This document shows, one piece after another, positions 37,851 to 46,749 of a stretch of 64,000 nucleotides of DNA (position 1 is the first letter of the stretch; each line of letters opens with the position of its first letter). The stretch is from an uncultured Rhodospirillaceae bacterium (GTDB lineage Bacteria; Pseudomonadota; Alphaproteobacteria; CAAGCB01; CAG-977). The translations under genes were made by a program, and so were the position numbers. The notes under the pieces are model-generated. The model was not told the DNA's origin and made no database searches. It worked only from the letters and a program-made list of their open reading frames with translations. Location of the stretch: the NCBI GenBank assembly GCA_900553035.1, contig USCC01000001.1, forward strand, positions 9,898 to 73,897, written 5' to 3'.

Positions 37851-40776
37851 AAATGTCTTCACCATCAGCCCGCGTCTTCCTTTTGCGGAAACCCTTGCCG
37901 CCGAACTGCTGAAACGCAATGACGGCAATCCGCTGGGTCTGGCGAACACCGTTGTTTTCCTGCCGACTCGACGCGCGGGAAAAACAGTGCGCGAGGCTTT
38001 TTTGCGCCAAAGCGGGGGAAAACCGCTTCTTTTGCCGCGTCTGATTCCGTTTGGCGGTTTTGACGGGGATACCGAAATTTCGCTTTCACTGACGGACGGC
38101 GGGGCGGATCTGCCGCCGCCGATGCCGCCGCTGCGCCGCAAACTGTTGCTCGCACGCCTGATTCAGTCAAAGCCGACTCCTCCGGGGATGGGACCTCTGA
38201 CACCGGAAAAAGCGCTTCAGCTGGCCGACGCTCTGGCGGATTTTCTGGATCAGGCCTATATTGAGGAAGTCCCGCTTGACTGTTTTGAACACCTTGTCCC
38301 GGAGGAATTTGCCGCTCACTGGCAGGATGTCGTTGTTTTTTTAGAAACGGTCACCCGCTTCTGGCCGGAAATCCTGAAAGAGGAAGGTTTTATTGATGCC
38401 GCCGACCGGCAGGCGCGCCTGTTCCACGCACGCGCCCGGCTGTGGCGTGAAAATCCGCCGGATTATCCCGTTATTGCAGCGGGTTCGACCGGCTCCCAGC
38501 CTGCCGTGGCCGATTTTCTGGACGCCGTGGCCTCACTGCCTCGGGGCGAAGTCGTCCTTCCCGGACTGGATACGATTTCCGACGCCGAAAGCCTTGCACA
38601 GGCCGAACCGTCGCATCCCCAGTACAACATGCTGCGCCTGCTGGAACGGATGGGCGTTGAAAGAACAACGGTTCGACCGTTCGGCGGTTCTGCGGGGAAC
38701 GACGAACGCGTCCGCCTGATTGCGGAAGCCATGCGACCCGCCGGAACGACGGAAGCATGGCGGACGATGAAGCCGTTCGGCGAAAACGCCCTTAAAGGCG
38801 TCATGCGTCTGGATTGCGACGGGGCACATGAAGAAGCTCTGGCAATTGCGCTTATCCTGCGCCAGACGCTGGAAACGCCCGGAAAAACGGCGGCCCTGGT
38901 AACGCCCGATCGAAATCTGGCTCGGCGTGTGATTGCGGAAATGAACCGATGGGGAATTACTCTGGATGACTCGGCGGGTACGGTGCTGACCCAGACGACT
39001 CTGGGCATTTTCCTGTTTCTTCTGGCCGAAGCCGCGCTGAGCGGCTTGGCGCCGTACGAACTGCTTGCCGTCCTGAAACATCCGCGGACGGCCGGAGGAA
39101 TGGAACAGGGCGCTTTCCGAGCCCTTGTCCGGAAACTTGAACGAACCTGCCTGCGCGGACGACGCCCCGGAGACGGCTTTGACGGACTGACACGCGCCGC
39201 AGACGGCCGTGAAGAGCTGGAGGCCTTTGTCCGGAACCTTCGCTCCCGGACGGAAGAATTCGTTACTCTGATGCAAAGCACAGAAGCCCGTCCGCTCTCC
39301 GATTTTCTGGAAGCCCATCTGAAAGCGGCCGAATCGCTGGCCGACAGTGCGGATCGGAGCGGTGCTGAGCGCTTGTGGAACGGCGACGAGGGCGATGCCG
39401 CCGCCGCTTTTTTCAATGAACTGAAGCAGGAAGCGGGGCTTCTTGCGCCCCTCCGCCCGGCGGAATATGTTTCCGTCCTTCTTTCACTGGGCGGACGTGT
39501 CCCGGTGCGGCCGACGTACGGCACGCATCCCCGGCTGGACATTTTGGGAACGATTGAAGCGCGGCTGTTGCGGCCGGACGTCCTGATTCTGGGCGGCCTG
39601 AACGAAGGCACCTGGCCCGCGGCGCCGGCCGCCGATCCGTGGATGAGCCGCCCGATGCGCCGGGAATGCGGGTTGCCTTCACCGGAACGTAAAACAGGCC
39701 TTTCAGCCCACGATTTTGCCCAGGGATTCTGTGCGCCGAATGTCGTCCTGACCCGCGCCATGAAAGAAGGCGGCACGCCGACAGTACCGTCGCGGTGGCT
39801 GATGCGTCTGGACGCTGTCCTGGCGGCTTCGGGAACGGGCTGGAAAAAAGAGCCACGACAGGGATGGCCTGCCCTTCTTGACCGACCCGATGAATTCCGC
39901 TCGATTGCCCCGCCGGCGCCGACGCCGCCTTTGGACGCGCGGCCGCGCCGCCTTTCGGTGACGCAGGTCGAAACATGGATGCGCGACCCGTATTCCATTT
40001 ACGCCCGCCACATCCTGAATTTAAAGCCGCTGGACGAGATTGACCAGGATCTGAATGTCGCCGATTTCGGCAGTCTGATGCATAAAATTCTGGAAGAATT
40101 CTGCCGCCGCCATCCCTCTTCCCTGCCGCCCGGCGCAGAGCAGGAAATTCTGGAGCTTGGGCGATCACTGATGGAAACGCTGAATTTTTCCGCCAAAGCC
40201 GCTGCATTTTGGCGGCCGCGCATGGAGCGGACACTCATCTGGTTCGTCGCTGAACAGAGGAAACGTATCGGAAATATCCGGGAAATTCTGTGCGAACAAA
40301 AAGGTTCCCTTGTCTTCCCGGCACGCGGCGGCGACTTCCGCCTGTTCGGATTCGCAGACCGGATTGACCGGATGAAAGACGGCACCGTCGTGCTGATCGA
40401 TTACAAAACCGGGACGCCCCCTCCCGAAAACAGCGTCAAGAACGGCTATTCGCCTCAGCTTCCTCTTGAAGCGGGAATGATTCTGCACGGCGGATTTGAA
40501 AACGTGAGGCCGGATACGGTCGCTGCCATGGAATACTGGCGGCTGCGCGGCAGAAACGAAGGCGGCGAAATCAAGACTCTTAAAGGAAACGCGGAAGAAC
40601 GGGTCGGTTTCTACTTTAAAATCCTGTCGGAGCTGATTGATGCCTTTGACCGGCCGGAAACGCCTTATCTGGCGACTCCGGATCCGAGCATCAGCCTGAA
40701 ATACGCGGATTACGACCATCTCGCACGCCTGGCCGAGTGGGCCGCCGCCGATCCGGAAGACCGAGGAGAAGAATAA
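37846..40776 (+). CDS. addB: Double-strand break repair protein AddB
   Basis: A 976-residue subunit of the AddAB helicase-nuclease. N-terminal inactivated-helicase part: VVFLPTRRAGKTVREAFL; later ALVTPDRNLARRVIAEMNRW. The middle has VLILGGLNEGTWPAAPAADP, typical of alphaproteobacterial AddB. A C-terminal RecB-like nuclease includes FADRIDRMKDGTVVLIDYKTG. The start is unusual: no ATG, GTG or TTG fits near the family N-terminus (KNVFTISPRLPFAETLA), but an ATT at 37846 has a GGGAGG five bases upstream. The next in-frame ATG upstream is at 37792, inside murU. addA starts at the base after the addB stop. Confidence 0.92.
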   Translation: MKNVFTISPRLPFAETLAAELLKRNDGNPLGLANTVVFLPTRRAGKTVREAFLRQSGGKPLLLPRLIPFGGFDGDTEISLSLTDGGADLPPPMPPLRRKLLLARLIQSKPTPPGMGPLTPEKALQLADALADFLDQAYIEEVPLDCFEHLVPEEFAAHWQDVVVFLETVTRFWPEILKEEGFIDAADRQARLFHARARLWRENPPDYPVIAAGSTGSQPAVADFLDAVASLPRGEVVLPGLDTISDAESLAQAEPSHPQYNMLRLLERMGVERTTVRPFGGSAGNDERVRLIAEAMRPAGTTEAWRTMKPFGENALKGVMRLDCDGAHEEALAIALILRQTLETPGKTAALVTPDRNLARRVIAEMNRWGITLDDSAGTVLTQTTLGIFLFLLAEAALSGLAPYELLAVLKHPRTAGGMEQGAFRALVRKLERTCLRGRRPGDGFDGLTRAADGREELEAFVRNLRSRTEEFVTLMQSTEARPLSDFLEAHLKAAESLADSADRSGAERLWNGDEGDAAAAFFNELKQEAGLLAPLRPAEYVSVLLSLGGRVPVRPTYGTHPRLDILGTIEARLLRPDVLILGGLNEGTWPAAPAADPWMSRPMRRECGLPSPERKTGLSAHDFAQGFCAPNVVLTRAMKEGGTPTVPSRWLMRLDAVLAASGTGWKKEPRQGWPALLDRPDEFRSIAPPAPTPPLDARPRRLSVTQVETWMRDPYSIYARHILNLKPLDEIDQDLNVADFGSLMHKILEEFCRRHPSSLPPGAEQEILELGRSLMETLNFSAKAAAFWRPRMERTLIWFVAEQRKRIGNIREILCEQKGSLVFPARGGDFRLFGFADRIDRMKDGTVVLIDYKTGTPPPENSVKNGYSPQLPLEAGMILHGGFENVRPDTVAAMEYWRLRGRNEGGEIKTLKGNAEERVGFYFKILSELIDAFDRPETPYLATPDPSISLKYADYDHLARLAEWAAADPEDRGEE

Positions 40777-43700
40777 ATGGACGTTTCCAACCCCGATGAA
40801 CTGCAGCGCCTGGCGGCTTTTCCGAAAGCCTCCGCGTGGGTCGCCGCGTCCGCTGGTTCGGGCAAGACCAAAGTCCTGTCCGACCGGGTGTTGAACCTTC
40901 TTCTGGACGGGACGCCTCCGGAAAAGATTCTCTGCCTGACCTTCACACGAACGGCGGCGGCGGAAATGGAAAACCGGATTGCCGGACGGCTGGCGGCATG
41001 GACAGCGCTGTCCGACGAACAGCTGGCGGCCGAGCTTCGCGCCCTTTCGGGAAAAGACCCCGAACCGGAAACCGCGGATCGGGCACGCCGTTTGTTTGCG
41101 GGTCTGCTGGATGCCCCCGGCGGCCTGAAGATCATGACAATTCACAGCTTCTGCCAATCTCTGCTGAAGCGTTTCCCGCTGGAAGCCGGCGTATCTCCGC
41201 AATTTGACGTTCTGGATGAACGCGGCGCACGCGACCTGATTGAGCAGGCGCAGGAAACCGTTCTCTCTCGGCCGGAATTCGACCCGGACATGGATATTGT
41301 CGCCGAACTGACCGATGAGGAAGGGTTCGGAAAAGCCATGTGTGACATGACGCTGTCGCTGGATCGTCTGGGGACGCTGAGTGCTCTGAGCGCCGAAGAA
41401 TTGCGCCGGCGTTATGAAAAGGCTTTGGGTCTGCCCGAAGGAGCCACACGGGACTCGCTGGTTTCGGGTTTCTGTACACTGACGCCCGCACGGGAGGAAG
41501 AACTGAAAACCGCGGCCGTCCTGCTGGGGAAAGGTTCCGGAAAAACAGATTCGAAAAACGCCGCCACCATCGCCCGTTTCCTGGCGCTTCCGCCTGAAGG
41601 CCGCGCGGAAATTCTGGACGACTACCTTTCCGTTTTCCTGAAATCCGACGACGTTATCCGGTCAGGACTGGCTCACAACGATACCAAAGAAGCGCTTCCC
41701 TACATGGAACGGGAAGCCGCGCGGGCTTTGGAAATAAATGAGCTTTTAAAATCAGAGCGCGTGCTCTGTTCCTCGCTGGCGCTTGTCCATATCGGCGTGG
41801 CCGTCATGAAGGAATATGCTGAGCTGAAGACCTTCCGTTCCGTTATGGACTATGACGACCTGATTGCGGCGACGCGGCGTCTTTTGGAAAAATCCGGCGC
41901 GGCGGCGTGGGTTCTGTTCAAGCTGGACGGCGGCATTGACCACATCCTTGTCGACGAAGCACAGGATACGAGTCCGGCACAGTGGGCCGTTGTCCGGGCG
42001 CTGGCCGAAGAATTTTTCGCCGGAGAAGGCGCCCGCCCGCAAAACCGCACGCTGTTCGCCGTCGGTGACCGGAAACAGTCGATTTACAGCTTTCAGGGAG
42101 CCGACCCCGATGAATTTGAACGGATGCGCCGTCTGTTCCGCGATAAGGCACAGGGAGCCGGGAAAAAGTGGAATGACGTGCCGATGTACATTTCTTTCCG
42201 TTCGACACCCGCCGTCATTGACGCCGTTAACCATGTCCTGCGTTCCGAGAATGCCACCAAAGGCGTGCTTGAGGCCGGAGAAGACGGGACGCATTTGTCG
42301 TGGCGGCGCGCTGAAGCCGGGCTGGTCGAAATATGGCCGACGGAAAAAAGCGAAAAAACAGATAAAAACAGGCCGTTCACCAAGCCCGTTGAACGCACGT
42401 TTTCGGAAAACGCGTCCACACGGCTGGCTAAAAAAATCGCACTGCGGATTCACCGTATGATTCAGAACGGTGAGCGACTCGAGTCGCAGGATCGTCCGAT
42501 CCGGCCGGGCGATATCCTCATTCTGGTCAGACGGCGGAACGCTTTCCTGGATGTCCTGTCCCGCGAACTGAAAGCACTCGGCATTCCGGTTTCCGGAGTC
42601 GACCGGCTGAAAATCGCTTCGCACATTGCGGTCATGGATCTGATGGTTCTGGGCGATTTTCTTCTGCTGCCCGAAGATGATCTGTCTTTGGCGACGGTTC
42701 TGCGTTCGCCGCTGTGCGGCCTGAGCGAAGAGGAGCTTTTCCGGTTGGCCCACGGCCGCGGCGAAAAGACTTTGTTTGCCCGCCTGAGCGAGGAATCACG
42801 GCACGGCGGGAGGTTTGCAGAGGCTTATGCCTTCCTGACGGACATGCTGAGCCGGGTTGACGCGATGCGGACGTATGAACTGTATGCCTACGTCCTTGGC
42901 CCGAAAGGCGGGCGGAAAGCTTTTGTTTCCCGGCTGGGACTCCAGGCGCTGGACGCGTTGGACGAGTTTATGTCGCTGGCTTTGAATTATGACGTGTCAA
43001 ATACGCCTTCTTTGCAGAATTTCCTGCGCTGGATCCGGCGGAACGATATCGAAATCAAGCGGGATTCGGATCAAAAAACGTTTGACGCTGTCCGGATGAT
43101 GACCGTCCACGGGGCCAAAGGCCTGCAGGCGCCGATTATTTTCCTGCCCGATACGCGCCAGTATAAAAGCCATTCGCCGACGTACTTCTGGCTGGCGGAA
43201 AACGAAGAAGCCTCCGCCGCGTTGTGGGTGCCGCGGGCAGAAATGCGTGACAGCGCCGCAAAACGCGAGAAGGAACGCCGGGAAATAAAAGAAAAAGAAG
43301 AGTACAACCGTCTTTTATACGTGGCGATGACCCGAGCCGCCGACCGGCTGTACGTCTGCGGATGGGACAACAAAACGAACGCGCCGGACAACAACTGGTA
43401 TGACCTGATTCGCGAAGCGCTCCCTTTTACCGAGGAAAACAAGGCCGAAGACCCTCTGTTTGACGAACCCGTGCTCCGTTTTGAATCGCGACAGGAAAAA
43501 CCGGCGGCGAAAGAAAAACAGAATCGGACGGAAACCGTCTCTTCCGCCCTTCCGGAATGGGCGCTGAAGCCGCCGCCGCCCGAACCAACCCCTCCCCGTC
43601 CGCTCTTTCCTTCGCGACCCGAAACGCCGGAGCCCGCCGCCCTGTCTCCTTTGACCGAAAACCGGGAAAACGCTTTGCGGCGCGGGACGCTGATTCACGG

Positions 43701-44148
43701 GCTGCTGGAAATCCTGCCCGCTTACGCATTGGAAGAACGTGATGCCGTCACCCGGGCATTCATGGAAAAGAACGGCGCGGGTCTGAGTGAGGAGGAAAAA
43801 AACAAAATTACGGAAGATGTCGGCCGGATTTTGAACAATCCGGCCTGCGCGCCGCTGTTTTCGGAAAATTCACTGGCCGAAATTCCCATCACCGGCCTTT
43901 TGGAAGGGCGGGTCGTCAGCGGCCGGATTGACCGGCTGGCCGTTTCGCCGGATGAAGTCCTGCTGGTCGATTACAAAAGCAACCGCGCCGTCCCGAAGTC
44001 GCCGCAAGACGTCCCCGAAGCCTACCGTCATCAGGCCGCCACGTACGCCGCCCTTCTGAAACGCATTTATCCCGACAGGAAAATCCGATGCTTTCTGTTG
44101 TGGACGGAGGAGGCTTTTCTGATGGAGCTCCCGTCTTTGGTTGATTAA
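40777..44148 (+). CDS. addA: Double-strand break repair helicase-nuclease AddA
   Basis: A 1123-residue UvrD-like helicase with a C-terminal PD-(D/E)XK nuclease. Walker A is SAGSGKTKVLSDRV and motif II is VDEAQDTSPAQW. GDRKQSIYSFQGADP is motif III-like, and motif V/VI regions are MTVHGAKGLQAPIIF and RLLYVAMTRAADRLYVCGW. The nuclease motif is SGRIDRLAVSPDEVLLVDYK. Starts at the base following the addB stop, so the subunits are translated together. A proline-rich linker (PPPPEPTPPRPL) separates helicase and nuclease. Confidence 0.96.
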   Translation: MDVSNPDELQRLAAFPKASAWVAASAGSGKTKVLSDRVLNLLLDGTPPEKILCLTFTRTAAAEMENRIAGRLAAWTALSDEQLAAELRALSGKDPEPETADRARRLFAGLLDAPGGLKIMTIHSFCQSLLKRFPLEAGVSPQFDVLDERGARDLIEQAQETVLSRPEFDPDMDIVAELTDEEGFGKAMCDMTLSLDRLGTLSALSAEELRRRYEKALGLPEGATRDSLVSGFCTLTPAREEELKTAAVLLGKGSGKTDSKNAATIARFLALPPEGRAEILDDYLSVFLKSDDVIRSGLAHNDTKEALPYMEREAARALEINELLKSERVLCSSLALVHIGVAVMKEYAELKTFRSVMDYDDLIAATRRLLEKSGAAAWVLFKLDGGIDHILVDEAQDTSPAQWAVVRALAEEFFAGEGARPQNRTLFAVGDRKQSIYSFQGADPDEFERMRRLFRDKAQGAGKKWNDVPMYISFRSTPAVIDAVNHVLRSENATKGVLEAGEDGTHLSWRRAEAGLVEIWPTEKSEKTDKNRPFTKPVERTFSENASTRLAKKIALRIHRMIQNGERLESQDRPIRPGDILILVRRRNAFLDVLSRELKALGIPVSGVDRLKIASHIAVMDLMVLGDFLLLPEDDLSLATVLRSPLCGLSEEELFRLAHGRGEKTLFARLSEESRHGGRFAEAYAFLTDMLSRVDAMRTYELYAYVLGPKGGRKAFVSRLGLQALDALDEFMSLALNYDVSNTPSLQNFLRWIRRNDIEIKRDSDQKTFDAVRMMTVHGAKGLQAPIIFLPDTRQYKSHSPTYFWLAENEEASAALWVPRAEMRDSAAKREKERREIKEKEEYNRLLYVAMTRAADRLYVCGWDNKTNAPDNNWYDLIREALPFTEENKAEDPLFDEPVLRFESRQEKPAAKEKQNRTETVSSALPEWALKPPPPEPTPPRPLFPSRPETPEPAALSPLTENRENALRRGTLIHGLLEILPAYALEERDAVTRAFMEKNGAGLSEEEKNKITEDVGRILNNPACAPLFSENSLAEIPITGLLEGRVVSGRIDRLAVSPDEVLLVDYKSNRAVPKSPQDVPEAYRHQAATYAALLKRIYPDRKIRCFLLWTEEAFLMELPSLVD

Positions 44149-44160
44149 ACCATAGATATC

Positions 44161-44189
44161 TTGACCGCTCCGTCAAAGAATTTTAAAGT
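44161..44189 (+). promoter_or_regulatory. Putative trxA promoter
   Basis: TTGACC (44161-44166), 17 bases and TAAAGT (44184-44189), 34 bases before the ATG. This would allow trxA expression independent of addA. Confidence 0.45.
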
Positions 44190-44222
44190 AAGCATAATCC
44201 GAAAACAGAAAGGAAAAATCAG

Positions 44223-44537
44223 ATGAAAGTCATCAAAGACAACGAGTTTGAAACCGAAGTCAAAAGTTCGTCCGTTCCCGTTCTGGTCGATTTCTTTGCC
44301 GAATGGTGCGGTCCGTGCCGCCAGCTGGGCCCCGTTCTGGAGGAAGTGTCCCGGGAAATGGGCGACAAGCTGAAAATCGTCAAAATGAACATTGACGAAT
44401 CCCCTGAAACGCCGACGAATTTCGGCGTCCGTGGTATTCCGACCATGATCATGTTTAAAAATGGTGAAGCCGTCGCGACCAAAGTCGGCTCCATGCCGAA
44501 ATCAAAGCTGACGGAATGGATTCAAAGCCAGATCTGA
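44223..44537 (+). CDS. trxA: Thioredoxin
   Basis: A 104-residue cytosolic thioredoxin with the WCGPC active site (Cys29, Cys32). It has the cis-proline region RGIPTMIMFKNGE and the C-terminal helix. Reduces disulfides in ribonucleotide reductase and other proteins. AAGGA precedes the ATG, and a strong terminator follows. It is the last gene of the tsaE-addA group. Confidence 0.97.
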   Translation: MKVIKDNEFETEVKSSSVPVLVDFFAEWCGPCRQLGPVLEEVSREMGDKLKIVKMNIDESPETPTNFGVRGIPTMIMFKNGEAVATKVGSMPKSKLTEWIQSQI

Positions 44538-44545
44538 GCGAACAG

Positions 44546-44577
44546 AAAACGGCGCCCGGTAAAGGCGCCGTTTTTAT
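44546..44577 (+). terminator. Terminator of trxA
   Basis: Ten-base stem AAACGGCGCC with GGCGCCGTTT followed by a T-run; also positioned between convergent genes. Confidence 0.85.
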
Positions 44578-44595
44578 TCCGTTTTATTTTCCGTT

Positions 44596-44958
44596 TCAGC
44601 GGAGGCGGGAAGCCAGAGCCAGACAGGCGGCCGATTGTTTTTCCGCCGCACCGAAGGAAGGCGTCCCGATTTCCATATGGCGGACACGTGACGGGCGACC
44701 CTGCCCGCCATTCATATAAATGAACAGAACACATGACGGCTGGGAATAAACCCAGACTTCGGCCGGAGTCTCCAGCCGTTTGACCGTCGGTTCGCCCAGC
44801 ACCGTCAGGATGCGGTCGGCGTTCAGAATGATTTTCTTTTTCGGAGATGCCGAAGCCGCCTGATCCCGGGAAGCCGGCTCTGCCACGACAGGCAGTTCGG
44901 CCGGAACCGGCGCGCAGGCCGTCAAAAATAAAAAAACACCGCAGATTAATTTCTTCAT
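44596..44958 (-). CDS. Putative lipoprotein
   Basis: A 120-residue lipoprotein with a type II signal (MKKLICGVFLFLTAC, lipobox LTAC). The mature part contains ILNADRILTVLGEPTVKRLE and VWVYSQPSCVLFIYMNGG. This resembles alphaproteobacterial lipoproteins with a predicted SmpA/OmlA-like strand pattern (LxGxP...E...W.Y....C.L...L); no function is assigned. It overlaps the EI24-protein gene by four bases. Confidence 0.72.
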   Translation of the reverse strand: MKKLICGVFLFLTACAPVPAELPVVAEPASRDQAASASPKKKIILNADRILTVLGEPTVKRLETPAEVWVYSQPSCVLFIYMNGGQGRPSRVRHMEIGTPSFGAAEKQSAACLALASRLR

Positions 44959-45641
44959 TTCTCAGGCTCCTGAGCTTGACGCGACAGAAACAGGTTACGC
45001 ATGAATGCGACCGCGACAAGCGGTGAAATCATGTTTACCACAGGAACCGTCATTAAAAAAGCAATAATCACACCTGCCCGTCTCCAGTGGGCTTTATCTT
45101 TTTCAAACAGAGCCTTCGCTTCGGTGAAATTCAGGTAACGCGTTGCCACAGCGTAAAAATATTCCTGCCCGAACAGGCGACCGTTCAAAAGATAGAACAG
45201 AGCCGTCGGGACAAGATTCAGCAACGGGACAAATCCCAGAAGCGTAATCAGAGGCATCAGCAACCCGGAAAGCGCGACTCCTTTCAAGGCGACGACTCCG
45301 GACATTTTCAGGCTTTCCGAAAGAGGAACGGTTCTCAGGTGCACCTTTCCGGCGCCGGCCGCCAGACGTTCAACGACGGCATCAATGAAAAAGCCGGCCA
45401 CAAACGTCGCGGCGGCGGGAAACATGAACAAAGCCATCAGGAAAAACAGGAAATACCCCAGAACATTGATCAGACGGGACAGCCAGGGAATGTCCGTCAT
45501 CTGCCACGCGCTTAAAAGTTCCGAAAAACCGAACAGAAGAACGCCGAAAATCAAAACCGTCAAAAAGACCGTTCCCCACAAAAGACCGCGTATATTTGAT
45601 CGGAACACGTCCGAAAAAGCCTGCTTCAGTGCCTGAATCAT
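44955..45641 (-). CDS. EI24/CysZ-like membrane protein
   Basis: A 228-residue integral membrane protein with about four to five hydrophobic segments and the EI24 family pattern (FSDVFRSNIRGLLWGTVFLT; LLGFVPLLNLVPTALFYLLN; YFYAVATRYLNFTEAKALFE). E. coli CysZ of this family is a sulfate channel; the broader alphaproteobacterial group is uncharacterised, so sulfate transport is only a possibility. The ATG at 45641 with GGAGG is used; the frame is open further upstream but that part is antisense to the kinase gene. Confidence 0.85.
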   Translation of the reverse strand: MIQALKQAFSDVFRSNIRGLLWGTVFLTVLIFGVLLFGFSELLSAWQMTDIPWLSRLINVLGYFLFFLMALFMFPAAATFVAGFFIDAVVERLAAGAGKVHLRTVPLSESLKMSGVVALKGVALSGLLMPLITLLGFVPLLNLVPTALFYLLNGRLFGQEYFYAVATRYLNFTEAKALFEKDKAHWRRAGVIIAFLMTVPVVNMISPLVAVAFMRNLFLSRQAQEPEK

Positions 45642-45749
45642 TTCCGCCTCCGAAAAATACCTCTTTTTTTTGTAACAGACTCTTGTATGAAATTTAACAT
45701 TCTTTATACTGCATTTGCTTTTTATCCCAATCAGCGGAGTTTTTTTATC

Positions 45750-46748
45750 ATGGATGCGTTGGCACGTTTTGACGTCGTGGCTATCGGGAACGCCATCGTT
45801 GACGTTTTGGCAAGCATGGACGACACCTTTCTTGAAAAGCATAATATGCCCAAGGGGATGATGACCTTGATTGACGCGGCGCTGGCGGAACGGATTTACG
45901 GCAGCATCTGCGGTCGCAGCATTGAATGTTCGGGCGGATCGGCGGCCAATACCGCCGTCGGCATTGCCGCGCTGGGCGGGAAACCGGCTTTCATCGGCAA
46001 GGTTGCCGCGGACAAGCTCGGGGATGTCTTTCGCGAAGACATTACGAAATCGGGCGTCCATTTTTCGACGCCGTGCCTGGAAAACGAAAAGCCGACCGCG
46101 CGCTGTATGGTCATTGTCAGCCCGGATGCCCAGAGGACAATGAACACCTATCTGGGGGCCTGTTCAAAGCTGTCGCGTAAAGATATTGATGAAGAACTCA
46201 TCCGCCAGACGAAAATCGTTTATATGGAAGGCTATCTGTGGGATCGCGATGAAGCAAAGGATGCTCTGGCGTATGCTGTCGAGCTGGCTCGCAAGCACGG
46301 CCGCAAGGTTTCTCTTTCGCTGTCCGATCCGTTCTGCGTTAACCGCCATCGGGACAGTTTCATTGAACTGATCCGGCGCGGCGTTGATATCGTTTTCTGC
46401 AACGAGGAGGAAATTCTGGCGCTGTTCGGCGTTTCAACGGCGGAGGAAGCGTTTGAAAAATGCCGGGATTTATGTGAAATCGTGGTCATTACGCGCGGTG
46501 AAAAAGGCGCCGTCGCGGTTACCCGCGATAAAAAATACGAAATTCCCGCCGAACCGATTAACAAAGTCATCGACACGACCGGCGCGGGCGATTTGTTCGC
46601 GGCCGGATTTTTAACAGGACATGCTCAGGGGCGCTCCGTGTCGGAATGCCTGCAGATGGGCGCGCTTGCCGCCGCGGAAATCATTTCGCACTACGGCGCG
46701 CGGCCGGAAGTTTCATTGGCCCAGCTTGTCGCCGAGAAAGTAAAATAA
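45750..46748 (+). CDS. Adenosine kinase-like PfkB-family carbohydrate kinase
   Basis: A 332-residue PfkB ribokinase-fold enzyme. N-terminal signature IECSGGSAANTAVGIAALGG; C-terminal signature DTTGAGDLFAAGFLTG with the catalytic Asp. RFDVVAIGNAIVDVLASMDD and LSLSDPFCVNRHR are typical of the bacterial adenosine kinase group in alphaproteobacteria. Probable reaction: ATP-dependent phosphorylation of adenosine; another nucleoside or sugar cannot be excluded. The ATG at 45750 has GGAG upstream; an in-frame ATG further upstream at 45687 is less likely. It lies one base before typA. Confidence 0.87.
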   Translation: MDALARFDVVAIGNAIVDVLASMDDTFLEKHNMPKGMMTLIDAALAERIYGSICGRSIECSGGSAANTAVGIAALGGKPAFIGKVAADKLGDVFREDITKSGVHFSTPCLENEKPTARCMVIVSPDAQRTMNTYLGACSKLSRKDIDEELIRQTKIVYMEGYLWDRDEAKDALAYAVELARKHGRKVSLSLSDPFCVNRHRDSFIELIRRGVDIVFCNEEEILALFGVSTAEEAFEKCRDLCEIVVITRGEKGAVAVTRDKKYEIPAEPINKVIDTTGAGDLFAAGFLTGHAQGRSVSECLQMGALAAAEIISHYGARPEVSLAQLVAEKVK

Positions 46749-46749
46749 A

